NCBI GenBank assembly: GCA_025617745.1 | Contig: CM046866.1 | Span: 11,973,725 to 12,037,724, forward strand | Reading direction: 5' to 3' | DNA length: 64,000 bases | Source of the DNA: Heliocidaris erythrogramma | Taxonomy: Eukaryota; Echinodermata; Echinoidea; Camarodonta; Echinometridae | Part shown: positions 1-12,958 of the stretch, piece after piece | Layout: each line of letters opens with the position of its first letter | Position numbering within the stretch: the stretch's first letter is position 1 | The notes under the pieces: generated by a model | Database searches by the model: none | Told to the model about the DNA's origin: nothing | Seen by the model: only the letters and a program-made list of their open reading frames with translations | Translations under genes and position numbers: made by a program

Positions 1-626
1 GTCCCCCCCCCCCCCCCGATAATATTGAGAGGGCAAATATATCATTTTGCCCCCCCCCCCCCCGTAACCGTGGATAAGCTGGTAATTAAGAGGCGTTGAA
101 AAAAATCATATAGAGTACTATTAGGCTGTTTTGCCCCCCCCCCCCCCAATCCAAAAACGGATCGACACCCCTGATAGCAATCTTACTCTTACAGCATAGA
201 CCTACCATGCAAAACTGGAGCAGCTAAGTATTTATTTGTTCCTCTCAGAATTTGTCTTCATTCTCAGCGGTAAGCCTTCATCTTCATCATCATCTGTAAA
301 ATAGATGAAGGAGAGTCGTGTAGAGAAGCATCATTATGTATTAAGAAAAAAAAATGAGATAAGCTAATCCTCACCGTCGACGTCGTGATCTTTTCAAAGA
401 GGATAAATACTAACTGCATGTACAATCCATCCTAAAATATTTGTGGATTTTAATAAAAGTGTAATGTATTCACCCATCTTATTTTGTTTTGTTTCTGTTT
501 GCATTAATTAATGAAATGTTTAATATAATAATTAAGGGGGACTAAAAATTCTATTTATACTGACATCACACTGAACATTCCCTAAAAATCTCATAATTGA
601 TTTTTAAAGACACTAAAACAGCTAAT
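1..626. repeat. Poly(C) tracts and AT-rich sequence
   Basis: Three C tracts of 13-14 bases (5-17, 50-63, 134-147), each set in short unique sequence, then AT-rich DNA with nothing recognisable as coding. Confidence 0.7.
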
Positions 627-630
627 TTAA

Positions 631-957
631 AGGGAGCGACAAGTCGAAATCTATGGGCGGTTTTACTGTTGGCTGCTCCTTTCTCTGGATCAAAGTTCAA
701 AGCGACTTCAATTTATCGCGCGCAGCTAATAAAAGTTCGCACATTGACCCAGATTTGAGTAAACAAGATCGCCCGTTCTTTATTCCAGTATTTGAATCTC
801 ATTGGTCGGTTACGTATGTAGGGATTCGAGTTAACGATCAAGCGAGGAATTCGGCAATAACATTCCTTCGGTAGCGCACGATTGGACCTGATTGTATCCG
901 AATTTCCCCGAGTCAGGCCAACTGGTCAGGCCCATGGATTACGACTTGCCAGTCCCT
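631..957 (+). mobile_element. TTAA-flanked MITE, copy 1 (piggyBac-like)
   Basis: 327 bp flanked by TTAA on both sides (627-630, 958-961). Terminal inverted repeats are AGGGAGCGACAAGTCG and ACTTGCCAGTCCCT. A second copy of the same length lies inverted at 44202-44528. TTAA duplications are typical of piggyBac-type elements; no transposase is present. The small open frame here has a counterpart in neither orientation of copy 2, so it is not a gene. Confidence 0.85.
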
Positions 958-3900
958 TTAATATTACACTGAAGAAAACAGATCACAGTGGTGGATAAAG
1001 GAAAAGGACAAATGAAATGTCCATTCTCTCAGAATTCTTTTGTTGTTGTTGCCGTTTTGGTAGGACAATGTAAACTAAAATCTCTCCCCCCCCCCCCCCC
1101 CCCCCCACCCCCCCCCCCCCCCCAAGTAAACCGATTCTGGATCCACTACCATTACCAGACCTATTATTTTTAGCTGTAATACGCTGTCTTAACTCCTTGG
1201 TATTAAGTCTAGGTCCAACTAGTTAGGTCTAGACCTACCTGTTTATTTCTCACGTCTCATCAAAATCTTTTAAAGTAGGACTTTCCGCTTCATCCGGCAC
1301 CTCCAACAGTACTGTTGTTAAGTTATGTAGACCTCTAACATTAGGCTCTATTAGATCTTCAAGTAGATCAGCCACAAGTTAGTTCCTTGCCAAGTTTATC
1401 TGAGGGCAATCAAAGTCAACATGAGACTAATGAATGTGATTACTGAAAGTCACTGAGTGAAACAACAAAGGCCATCCATATGATATATTACTCTGTGGAG
1501 ATGTATTATTACCTCTCATTAAAAGTGCTTTGTTTCTGGTCTATAAATAGTACAATCAAGACTAAATATATGAACCCCCTCTCTCTCTCTCTCTCCCTCT
1601 CTTGAAATTAAAAAAAAAATGAAACTTCATCATGGCATGCTTGCCTTTGAGTTTGACCTTGTCTCAAGTTTGTGAAAAGTTACAAGTTCCAAATATAATT
1701 ATCATTATGGTTAACGTTAGGGCTTAACTTTGTTAATGTTAGGCCTAATAAGTTAGACCTATTTTGATCTATTATTAGGCAAACCCGGAGAATAGGGCCG
1801 GTCTGCGCGTGCTGTATTCATTTGTGTGCAAGCAAATGTAGTCCAGCGGCGGCGGCGGCGACGATCTTGTACCAGTCCAGATTCAGCGATGAAACATTTG
1901 CGAGTTTGAGTCCATTTCTGGTCAAAATCGTTATGATTTTCATCAAACAACTACAAATCTGAAACTAAAGCCAAGAGGACAATATGATTATCACAGCATT
2001 AATTACTTGATTTAAAATATATTTGGAAGTTGTTTTGAACTTGATTATGAACTTGCTACATGTGTTCATTTTTGCCTCTGCCGATCTCCGCACTGTAAAA
2101 CATGGCACGCGCACGCCGACCTGCCCCTATTTTGTGGGTTTGCCCAATATTATTTATAGAAAAATATATCGATGATGATTATCACGGCAACAATTCCTTA
2201 TGTCCCAGCCACCATATTTTTTCATTTTTGTTAAGTGTCCGGTCATCCGAATCTGATCCCCCATCCATCATCATGATATCATCGCTCCATCCAGCATCCG
2301 AACAATTTAACAAATTAACGTTACATGCATGCTAACACTAGTAACAGCTCTCCCTATTTTGGAATGCCAAATTTGTTTCATCATCATTTCAAATAAGTTA
2401 ATCTAAATTTATAACTAAAATCAAACCTTGATTGATCCATCGTCGAGCTCTGACTCTGAGTCTACTTAGTACATTATACACACGGTACGGACATGGATCG
2501 AAATCGAAATACAGTGCAGTAGCAGCGAAATATAGCAGGAAAACGTTAGCAACCTCACAAATACATATTATTGTATCGTAAAGTAAAATGATAAATTTAT
2601 AACTATTTTAATCTTTTTTCTCTTGAAAATTATAAAAATCATTGACAAATATTATTGAACATAACATCTGATTTTAACATTTTAATTCAAAAGTTTTTGA
2701 AAGTATAAATTGAAAAAAAATCAAATCTACAATCTACCTAAAAACCTCTCTGAGAGAAAACGATGGTCACAGAAATTTAGCGAAGTGAACCTTCCTCATA
2801 GCAAGACTGCAAAGTGTTGCCGCCCTCTACGTTCGTTGGTCTTGACCATGGTCTTGACAACGGATAATCTGCGGCTGAATATTGCTGGATCCTGACTCTG
2901 TCATAAATCTATGGATGTTTTGAATGTAACGATGAAAAAGATGAGATTCCAGCGCTTCCATACATAATTATGTGTCTTGATGGCGGCTCATATACTTTTT
3001 ATATGTCTTTTAACAACTTGAAATCTTGTGAAAAAAAGGCTTTTGTATGACTATTTCATCAGTTATTTTAAACAACTTATTTCTAAAATTCTGACTGAAA
3101 CAAAATATCCCTGTGTTGGTAAACTATTCATTTATTTTTGCAGAAAGTCTAATGAGCATAGCATTTATATTTATTTAAGAACATAACTTTAAAGATGACC
3201 ATGCGATACAGCCGACTGGGTGCAGGGAGAGAATCCATTTCGGGCACTGGAAATAAAATGCGCGATTTTTGCTCATTTGCATACGACCTGCGGTCGTATA
3301 ATTGCTGGAATTATTCATTCAGTGACATACAAAGACAAATCATTTTCATTAGCAAATTATACTACCTTTATTACAGAAGCTTGGTCTAATATTTTTTTCC
3401 ACGGCTGTATAACAATGTTTTCTATAGATATGGGCACAGGATTAAATATCAATACCAGATAATAAGGTTGATATATAAATATATAAACGGCATAATTTGA
3501 CTGCATATCATGTTTCTTTATTTATTTATTATTCATTTGACAACATACATCAAGAGGAAACCGAGTATTCGTACATAAAAAGAAAATGAATGATTGAAAA
3601 TACTGGCTACCCCAGCCAGGCTGCCTGGGGATGGAAAGAGCTAACTTAATAACCATGACCCACAGGTCTTCCTCCCCGCTTCTTCTTTCCTCAACAGGAT
3701 TTCATGTTTCTCTCCTCAATTTGTTCATTAACATTGTTTTTTCACCTTTCTCTCCACAGCCACACCTGTCCACTTCATTCATAACATTTATTATGATTAG
3801 TATACTCATTCTGGTGTCAATATTTCACCTTATTTCCATATGTATGTTTTAACCTTAATTTCCTTCCTCAACAGGATGTCATGTTTCTCTCCACAGTCCT

Positions 3901-4654
3901 AATCCCCCCTTTTGTTTCCAGCTTATCCAGACGGTTAATTGGTTTTCTTAGTCCTATTGTTCACTTGTTTTCAATGTTTTTTCAACGCAGGATTAGTTTG
4001 ACGTTACTTATCCTTTCAATGCAGGTTCCTTGATGTTATTTATCCTTTCAACGCAGGTACTTTGATGTTATTGTTACTATTTCTTTCTAAACTAATTCCG
4101 TGATGTTATTGTTTGCCTCCATTTTAAAAGTGAATTGCCTAACATCACAAACAAGTTGTGAAGCTGTAGAATTTCTACCGCTTCATATATAAATTCTGCT
4201 GATGTATTCGCTCTTCTTATTCTCCTGACGACGGCCAGAGCATTCTGACCGGAACGTGGAGTTATTCCAACTTACATGGTTGTACCGTAAACCCTTTTTT
4301 CTGAATTACAACTTCACCATGCAAACCTTCAAATCCTATAAAACTAATTTTTAAAAACTGAAATCTTGGTCAATAAGAGTTTTCTTAAACTGCAGTTTTA
4401 GGCTCTTTATATTTTTGTTTCTACACAGAATGTGACTTTGTGTGTCATTCCTGCTAGTCATCCATTCATACTGCCGACTGTTGAACATACCCCGGGTCGT
4501 TGCGATCGATTTGGATCGATTCAGATGCCCTTAAACTTTTCTGCCTTTTATTTGTGAAAATTCGGCTCGAGGGAGTCCGATTTATGTAAGCATGCCGTTC
4601 AGCGGTGTCGATCCGTGTTCACGATTGGTGGGATGACGGGCAAGGGAGCGAAGC
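958..4654. other. AT-rich stretch without a supported gene
   Basis: It contains an interrupted C tract (1086-1123), a CT microsatellite (about 1575-1601), a CGG run (about 1846-1859) and two partial direct repeats (TCCTCAACAGGAT at about 3690 and 3868; a 30-bp unit with GATGTTATTTATCCTTTCAA at about 4010-4070). The stretch CTGACGACGGCCAGAGC at about 4227 followed by GGAACG resembles the conserved 3' motif of Penelope-like or LINE elements. No splice-supported coding exon was seen. Confidence 0.5.
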
Positions 4655-6085
4655 CAGTGACGTATCTAGGGATTATGGCGCCTGGGGCAAAAAATGCCCC
4701 CGCCCCCCCCCCCCCCCCGTGCCCAAACTTATCTACGTTAATAGCGAGGGAGCAAAGACCAAGTGGCAATTTTTTTTTTTTTGCTCACTTCTACAATCGG
4801 GAGCAAAACTAACGAAAACCCTATAGAAGCTTGAGAAAGAGTCCAGAAATTCAGCAAGGCTTCCTGAAGTTGAGGTTTCTTTCAAAAGTTGAACCTTTGC
4901 AAATGCTGTTTTATACACTTTATCCTATATTGGGCGCGCAAATGCCCGCAATATTTAGCAGGAGCCATGTGAAACATGATATAGCTAGCAAAGCAATTAC
5001 ATCTTTATTTTTTCAAATTTTGATCCCTTTAAGCCCTGGGTTCTTAATTATTTTGTCAGGCGGGCCAGAAATATTCTTGAAATTACGTCGCGGGCCACTG
5101 AGTATTACACATACATATAAAGACGTATGGGGCTCACGTCTCGATTGCCCGAATATATTGTGTATTAGCTTTCTAGCTTTTCGATTCAGCGAGTGAGCGA
5201 AGCTTGCGAGCAAAACAATTGAAACTTTAGAATCGTGAAAATCTAATTTCGTCATCAAATTGTGCTAATTTAGATCATCTGAGATATAAAAATTACAAAG
5301 AGACAATTTAACTGCCCGGAAATGAGATGGCGGTGCCCGAATGCAGGAACATTTTGATATTCTCGAGGGAGAGGCCTTCAGCCCCCATCCCCCGCCTCGG
5401 ACGTTAATGTATACATACCCAAATGGCTCATCTAAGGACAGTTGAACGATTTAAGAATATTCCTCCCGTGTTCTTATTTTTTCTTCGTTTCATGTTTCTT
5501 TGGTTCTTTTAACTATCAGGCGCAGATCTAGAGGGGGAGGGGCGCAAGGGGCGTGCGCTCCCCCCCCCCCCCCCCCGTTTTGTCTGACAAAGTATGCCCC
5601 CGGACCCCTTAGATGGCCATTTGGCTTCGTCAAACGGAGGGTTCCTCAGTGTGCGCCCCCCCCCCTTCTGAAAATCCTGTAACCGCTCCTGACTATTTGT
5701 ACGTGGTAGAACAAGGAACTTGACACTTTTATTCATGACAAAAGTTAGGATGATATTATATTATGCATCAACATAGTACCTTTTTTTTCTTACTAGATAC
5801 CGCGGGTGGCCCATGGGCGGCCCTTTAAGAAAAAGGGAATTAAGCTATTTAAAAAACTATATAGGTCTACTGGGGCGCGAAATTACGAGATCTTGAAAGA
5901 AAATAATTATGCCAGGGAGCAAAGCGACTAAGCTTTGGAAAATTTTCGCATTTCAAACCTTCAAAAACTAGATTTCTAGTGCATCCTGCGGAAACTTCAT
6001 TTCCCCCATTTTTTTTCCTTTCTTTCCTTTGTGTTTTTTATACCCCTCCAAGGGCACGTGCCCCCTGCCCCTATATACGCCAATG
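4655..6085. mobile_element. hAT-like non-autonomous element, family CAGTGGCGTA, copy 1
   Basis: 1,431 bp. Ends are CAGTGACGTATCTAGGG and its inverted partner CCTATATACGCCAATG. Flanking 8-mers AGCGAAGC and AGCGAAGA match at 7 of 8 positions, as expected for a hAT 8-bp target duplication. Internal segments (GAGCAAAGCGACTAAGCTT, AAATTACGAGATCTTGAAA) recur in the copy at 47798-48642. No transposase frame. A smaller element is nested inside. Confidence 0.75.
5517..5691. mobile_element. Small CAGG...CCTG MITE nested in the hAT-like element
   Basis: 175 bp from CAGGCGCAGATCTAG to CTGTAACCGCTCCTG, with two internal C tracts. Ends resemble the G-tract MITE family at 12959 and 56089. The 8-mers next to the ends do not match exactly. 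Confidence 0.5.
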
Positions 6086-6093
6086 AGCGAAGA

Positions 6094-6158
6094 GACCGAG
6101 AGGGGGAGGGTGTGGGAGGGGGATAACCCCTCCCACACCCTCCCTCCCTCTCTCGGTC
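6094..6158. repeat. Near-perfect 30-bp hairpin
   Basis: GACCGAGAGGGGGAGGG and its continuation are mirrored by a pyrimidine-rich arm ending CTCTCGGTC, with a loop of only about five bases (GATAA). It abuts the hAT-like element at 4655-6085. Confidence 0.75.
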
Positions 6159-6254
6159 TAATTTTAGGACTCATTGTTTCAATTTAATTTATTTCTACTT
6201 TTACTTATATACTAGGATAAACTTCCTTTTGCGACAGCCTCCTTAAATGAAAAC

Positions 6255-6310
6255 AATATTTAGGGTTATAGGGTTGGTGTTAGGGTTTAGAGTTTAGGGT
6301 TATGGTTTTG
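6255..6310. repeat. Degenerate TTAGGG-like repeat
   Basis: Several TTAGGG/TTAGGGTT units with point changes, next to the 3' end of the minus-strand LINE. Telomere-like motif inside the chromosome. Confidence 0.6.
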
Positions 6311-6315
6311 GGTTT

Positions 6316-9245
6316 CAGTTCAGTTCAGTTTCAGTTTTATTTTTTTTTTCATTTCCAACAAAAGAGAAATATACAATTCACATAAATATCATTAAATCAA
6401 CAAAGTAGGATACACGCAATACAAAACATAAATATAACAGAATTGTAGATTAGATAAGATTTATTAAGCTATCGCGGTATGATAAATAATTTTATTTTTG
6501 TTTGGTTGGAAATGGAAAGGTCCACTGTGAAACTGCGCTTGTAAATTGTGGACCCCTCAGGTGAAAGTATTCAATAATAGTAATTTACATAACAACAAAA
6601 AAGAGGATAATGGCCAACAGAGAGGGGAAAGCATAAATATATCATATACAATGTGTGAAAGTAAACAGGGAAAAGTAAAAGGAAGGGCAGAAAGAGGAGA
6701 GAAATTGACTGCATGTGGGACTGAGGAATGACGAATGAGAGATGAATAGATGTAACGAATCAAAACAAAGGTAGCGCGCAACATCGATTCGTGTGAAAAG
6801 GGAAATAGTAAGAGGATGTTCCTGGTTGACGAGTGGTGACGAGTTCTTTGGATAATAATAAAAAAAATAATAATGATCATATAATAATAATAACAATAAT
6901 AATAATAATAATAAAAACAATAATAATAATGATGCATATATACATAGACACACATACACATTTAAATGCTGCATATATAGAGGTAATCTAAATGCTACAA
7001 ACAACTGACAAAGCCAGTTAGGTTTTGTAAGGAGCCAATAATTTTTTTTTTAGATTTCTCTTAAAGATTGTGAGTGAAGATGATTTTTTTCAAATCATGG
7101 TGCAAAGTATTCCAAAGTTTAGGACCTTCAAAAATAAATGTGTTTTGTGCAGAAAATGTTCTCAAAAATGGTAAATGAAATTCATCCGACTGTCTGGTGG
7201 GATATTTGTGAATTGTACGATTTTTAGAAACATATCGTGAAACGCACATGGTAGAGTACCACAATTGTATTTATACATACAAGATCTTTAATTTTTCGGA
7301 TGTTATGTTCAAGGAAAAGAGAATCCGTATGGGCACGTATAGGAGCATTACAAATTATACGAATGACTTTCTTTTGTAGTAGTAAAACTCTTTCCAGCAG
7401 TGTTTGATGAGTGTTGCCCCAAACCAAAAGACCATAGTTTAAGTATGGTAAAATAAGAGATGAGTAAAGCATAAGTAAAGATGCTTGAGGAAGGTGTGAT
7501 TTAAGTCTGTTAATGATACCGATATTGCGAGAGATAATTTTACAAATATTTTCGATGTGGATTTTCCAGGAAAGTTTACTGTCAACCAAAACCCCTAAAA
7601 ATTTGGTTTGAGAGACTTGCTCAAGAGGGATATTGTCAAAAACAATATCAGTAGGTAATGATACTAATGAGTTACTAAACAATATATATTTCGTCTTCAA
7701 AAGATTCAATGATAATTTATTAGCCCTTATCCATTCTTATATGTTACGCAACTCTCTATTGATTACATCGACAAGAACATTTGGATCACTGTGAGAAAAA
7801 AATAAATTGGTGATATCTGCAAATAAGATGAATGACAGGGAATCGGATGATTTATGAAAATCATTTATATAAAGTATAAACAATAATGGCCCTAACAGGC
7901 TTCCTTGAGAGACGCCACAAGAAATATCTTTAAAATCTGATGCTTGCTCGTTTAAGAAAACAAATTGTTTTTTGTTAGAAAGGTAGCTCCTGAACCACTC
8001 CAAGGCCTTTCCACGGACACCAATATGAGCAAGTCTATGAAGTAGAATATCATGATTTATCGTATCAAAGGCCTTGGAGAAGTCCAGGAATATAACTACT
8101 GTGTGAGAAGACGAGTCAATTGAATGGGCAACTTTCTCAACAATAGACATCAAAGCATGAACAGTACTATGTTTCTCCCTACAACCAAACTGGAAATTAG
8201 AGAGGATATCGTATTTTTTAAGGAAAGAAATCATTCGAGTAAACACTATCTTTTCCAAAATTTTTGAAAAAAAGAAGATAGTAACGAGATTGGCAGATAA
8301 TTACCTACTTCAGGTTTGTCACCTTTTTTTAATAATGTAATAATTTTTGCTAGTTTCATGGAATTGGGGAATTTACCATGCATCAATGATAAATTAAAAA
8401 TATGGACCAAAGGATCTACAATAAAAGGAATAATGGCTTTCAACATTAGGTTATTAATTCCATCAAAACCGGAACTTTTTTTATTCTGTAAGTTGGATAC
8501 AATATTAATGACTTCTTGCGTATTTGTAGGAGAGAGAAAAATAGAATTTTGATTAGCAGGGCCTAAAAAATCAATATAATTTCTGTTTGATGGGGGAATA
8601 TTTTTAGAGAGATTGTTGCCGATTGAAGAAAAGTAAGTATTAAAGATATTCGCTATATCTTTGGAATCTTCAACAATTTCATGGTTATACATGATTTTGT
8701 TTATTTCAGATCTTTTATCTGTCAAAATAATTTTCCAGGTATTTTGCATATCGTGTTTGAACATTTCCAAACGATTTACGAAGTATTTTCTTTTTTTCAA
8801 GGCGAATGATTTGAGTCAATGTGTTTCTATAGGATGTATACTTTTCCTTTGATTTTTCAGTAACTTTTATTTTATATTTATAAAAGAGATTATTCTTCCG
8901 ATTAATTGAGCGTAGTATGAATTTAGAAATCCATGGGAGCTTAGGTGTTTCCTTATAGTTGGTTTTGAATTTTTGTTTCGGCATATTAATATCCAATTGA
9001 TTCGGAAAAGTTTCATATGAACGGTTAATGTCTTCATTAGTATATATACACGACGAATCAAAATTTTCCAGATTAATAGCACAACGTGCTAAGCTTTCGG
9101 CATTAACTTTACGTCCATATATTGAAGAACTATTTCTGTTAATAGATTGACCTAGTGGATAAAACATTGCAATAGGTTAATGATCAGTTATGTCAGATAA
9201 AATAATATAAAACTCAGGATGTGGAATAACGTTCGAAAAAAAATC
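6316..9245 (-). mobile_element. 5'-truncated LINE (CR1/L2/Jockey-type), decayed
   Basis: Reading on the minus strand: tail of the endonuclease (SDITDH, with a stop inside the usual SDHLPI motif), then reverse transcriptase (FGCREKHSTVHAL, FLDFSKAFDTINHDILLHRL, QGSLLGPLLFILYINDF), then a C-terminal region with YPTRQSDEFHLP. The catalytic FADD is changed to FADIT, and several frameshifts split the frame at about 8250, 7720 and 7250. The 3' end has an AAT-rich stretch and finishes in ACTGAAACTGAACTGAACTG at about 6316. Inactive copy. The fragment at 59925-61041 is the same family. Confidence 0.88.
6855..6936. repeat. AAT microsatellite in the LINE 3' region
   Basis: Imperfect AATAATAAT run of about 80 bp. 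Confidence 0.85.
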
Positions 9246-9869
9246 AGTTATCGCTACCTCAAATATGCAGTTTTCGACGTAGAGGGCAAAATTATCCATG
9301 GAAATGGTCCGCATCTTCGTCAACTTCACTTCCGTATTGAAATACTACGGCTTATGAATAAAATGAGTGCTAAAATGCTTAATTTTTGGATCGCATGACA
9401 TAAACCACTCAAATGCAACCAATGCAAATGCAACCAATTGTCTCAATAAATCATGGTATGTTTTCAAACATGTCGGTTAATTTATACTCAAACTCGAGGA
9501 TTTTTGTAATACCTGTTTACATTTTCAATGCAAAAAGACAAACACTTGTAGACCCAATAAGCCATTTTGGAGATGCAATCTGAGCATGAGCAGATAAAGG
9601 TCATCTGTACCAAATTCTAAAACCCACTGACACTAATATTCGATATGTGTTCATGAATGTCATGTAATCATTATTCAATTATCCACTAATGGTGCATTCC
9701 ATGATATCCAGGTGGAAGTATTCTTTTTAAAGGGGGAAACAAAAGCTATTCACGAGGCACCTCTATCACTCCCAGAGTTATTTTTCTGAAGTGCACATAA
9801 AGGGACCCTCCATGTCTAAAATATCTGTGGATATTTGGGGTAATTTGTACCATGCGCTAACCCCGAACT
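9246..9869. other. Unannotated AT-rich stretch
   Basis: Upstream of the truncated LINE end and before the foldback element. No coding exon, TIR or tandem array was recognised. Confidence 0.4.
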
Positions 9870-10425
9870 AGCCTTTTGACAAGGCCTCGTGACTTGGCTA
9901 TTTTCCTCGTCATGCTGTGCCTGAGATGAGACTAGCCGGCGACGAAAAGAATCAACACGGCCCGGGTGAACGCGCGATCGAGCGACTTTAGTCGCGAGGC
10001 CTTTTGGAACCTGGGTTTCCATTGTCCGATATGAATTATTCACGAGTTGACATTCGTATGCTAACACACCTACCGAGGATTATCGACCAATCACAACGGT
10101 ATCTGCGGGGCTTGCTTTCCATGATTGATGTACTAGTAGCTTGCACGGGCCGCACTAGCTCGAGATGAAGGCGAATTTGCATACCAAATGTATGCTGACG
10201 TCATGCGAAGATACGTTTGCTGATTGGCTCCTACCTATAAGGTAGCAGATCCTCGCTAGGAACAAAGGATAACATAAGAAATACAGGCCAGGTTCCAAAA
10301 GGCCCTCGGACTCACGTCGCTCGATCGCGCATTCACCGGGCTGGGCAGCTAGTCTTGTTATGCAGCCACTACTAGCTTACTTGCCGAGAAAAATAGCCAA
10401 GTCACGAGGGCCTTGTCAAAAGGCT
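9870..10425. mobile_element. Foldback (Mutator/foldback-like) element with 11-bp target duplication
   Basis: 556 bp with inverted arms of about 150 bp beginning AGCCTTTTGACAAGGCC and ending in the complement. The direct repeat AACCCCGAACT (9859-9869 and 10426-10436) flanks it exactly. TSDs of 9-11 bp are typical of Mutator-like and foldback elements. No transposase frame. Confidence 0.8.
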
Positions 10426-10752
10426 AACCCCGAACTGGCTTATTGTGATATTGTCAGCACTGCGCATGTGTGGTTTGCAGGGGGTCTCAACTCCGCTTCT
10501 GCATCCGGCTTTCCGTGGGGGCATTTCCGGCGGGTCAAAAGTACACACTGCTCCCACTTTTCATGTATTAGCCTATGAAGCCGAAATTTTTTCAGTGTAC
10601 CAGCGAAAATCAGATTTTGGCCTGCGCGCAGCGCGTAAAATTATTGAAATTATAAATCTGAATATTCATGAGCTTTTTAAAACTAATTAACATAAAATTG
10701 AACTGTACTTTAGGCTTACTGTACTTGTGTAGCCAAAATGAGCAGAAAATGA

Positions 10753-11018
10753 CAAAGAAGAAGAACAAGAAAAAAAAAAGTAAAAAGAAGAAAAGGAAGA
10801 GCAGGAGGAAGAAGAAGAACAAGAACAAGAAGATGAAGAAAAAGAAGTGGAAGAGGAAAAGGAAAAAGGGGAAGAGGAAGAAGATGAAGAAAAAGAAGAG
10901 GAAAAGGAAGTGGAGGAGGGAAAAGAGGAAGAGGAAGAAGAAAAAAAAAAGAAGTAAAAAGAAGAAAAGGAAGAGCAGGAGGAAGAAGAACAAGAACAAA
11001 ACAAGAGGAGGAAGAAGC
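10753..11018. repeat. Purine-only tract (GAA/GGA-rich)
   Basis: About 265 bp almost entirely A and G on the plus strand. Open frames over it (Lys/Glu/Arg on one strand, Phe/Leu/Ser on the other) are composition artefacts. A following C/A tract (about 11166-11250) and an A-rich stretch are also low complexity. Confidence 0.85.
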
Positions 11019-12633
11019 CTTCCTTCGATGAATTTCCCTTCTTTGAACGCTTTCCTTATGCATTGCAGATCTGGCATATCATATCTCAAGTAAAACAGAA
11101 GTATAGAGAAAATGTGCTCCCTATGACCCAATATGTACCACCATGCACTGCTGCTGCATGTACCCCCACCCCCCCCCCCCCAAAAAAAAAAAAAAAAATA
11201 CAAACATACAAACAAAACAAACAACCAAAAAAAAAAAAAACAAAACAACCCAACAACTAAAACAACAAAGCTCAAAAATCTGATTTTTATTTTCTTCTTC
11301 CTCTCCTTTTTCTCCTTTTTTCTTCTTCATCTTCTTGTAAAATGAGTCCATCAGCAGAAACCCACACAATTCAGTCTATCATCCAGTTATTCAAGGTTGC
11401 ATAAGGCTGTATTTATACCAATCCACCATCACACTTCAGAACACATGCCATATTGTGTCTGCATCATCATCATCATCATCATCATCACATCTTTCACAAA
11501 ATTATGGGGAAAAACAACAAATAGAAATTTATCAATGTGAAATGGTGTTTATTAAAATAACTCACTTATCAACATAAAAGTTAATGCTCTCTTGAAATGC
11601 AATATACAGATTATAACATATGGTTCATGGACAATAAATCATGGGGCAGGTGAGGGGGGGGGCGGCATACCAATTGCTATTTTATTTCATTTTGTAAGTT
11701 TAAATCTATCTAGTGACATCCGATATATAGGTGGATTATAATGTACATCCATGTACATCCCTTCAAATTATCATAAGAATATACAAGACATAAAAGTACA
11801 AAGAGACCACCTTACTGCCCAAAATAATATGAGGCAATGTTTGTCCAATTATTGGTAGTTTTGAAAATTTTGGCGTGAGCTGAAACTCCCGAGCGCCTGA
11901 TTCGTTTGCCTAGAAACATGCCCCAGATTGATTGCACAATTATTGCACAGATGATAAAAAGGAACAAATTATATGAATTACAGATTATAAATCCATTTGT
12001 GTTTCAAGAAAAATAATCATAGCTATCGCAGGATAGCTTGATGGAGCTGATGAAAGGGATTATCCCTTGAAGATCAAATAAATATGATTAAATCCTAATG
12101 CACTACTTATGCATACAATTATAAACACAAGTTGCATTAAAGATGATGAAATAAAATCATTTTTCATAATAATAGTCAAGCCACAATTTTCTAACTCTTT
12201 TTCTAAATTACATTGGAATTAAAAGGAAAATTATTTGATTTGAAAATTTATTGGTTATATTTCGAATTTAAATTACTGCATTAGTCTGAGGTGACATGAT
12301 AACTGACTGTGCCTAACTTAAAAGGTTTTTATTAAGTACTTTTTCGAAGTGTGAAAAGATTTTAGAATTAGGCTCAAGATTAATCACTTTCAAATAATCA
12401 TGTTTCAAATGGGCCAATCATACCAACTACATGTACAATTTTTTTTCAATTACGTGTACATGGACATGTAGACCTACAAAAGGTAAATGTGTGGTAGACA
12501 AAGTCTTTGCTTTTATTTCAAAATTACGAATTTGGGGTGTATCTATAAATGCTATGAGAGTGAAATGTCAAGTGATTGCAATAAGGGCCATTCAATAGCC
12601 TTGATACAACCCTGAACCCCCCCCCCCCCCCCC

Positions 12634-12667
<34 letters not shown>

Positions 12668-12822
12668 TAATAAATAAAAGTTACACATTTCTGACATTTA
12701 GAATACATGTATTTGCCATTAGGTAAATTAGCAATAAATCTCTGGAAAATTTAATAAATTAAACATTAAATGATAATAAAGTTGAAAATACTTTGATCCG
12801 CAATGACTCCGTTACTTGACAC
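11019..12822. other. Low-complexity and AT-rich sequence, no gene seen
   Basis: Contains C14-A17 at about 11167, a CAT microsatellite (about 11461-11488), and a C17 run followed by A28 (12617-12661). No supported exon. Confidence 0.5.
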
Positions 12823-12860
12823 TTAACAAGCCATGTAACTGATGAGCTTCCTTGGACAAC
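12823..12860 (-). CDS. Candidate terminal exon following the 13.65-kb exon
   Basis: After an acceptor TGATGCAG, the base left over from the exon at 13648-13780 completes a Gly codon. Eleven codons (CPRKLISYMAC) then run to a TAA at 12823-12825. The phase match is the only support, and no nearby minus-strand AATAAA was found. Confidence 0.25.
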
Positions 12861-12958
12861 CTGCATCATAAAAACAAAAAGAAAGGACAAAAAAAGTAAA
12901 CTTCTTGTAGACTGTGTACTGGATTTTAAAGAAGGAAACAAAAATGGGTACACCTATC

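Noticed and set aside
653..874. Small protein gene
   Set aside because: Lies wholly within a MITE and is not kept open in the second copy.
10610..11275. Long open frames on both strands
   Set aside because: They translate the purine tract; composition artefact.
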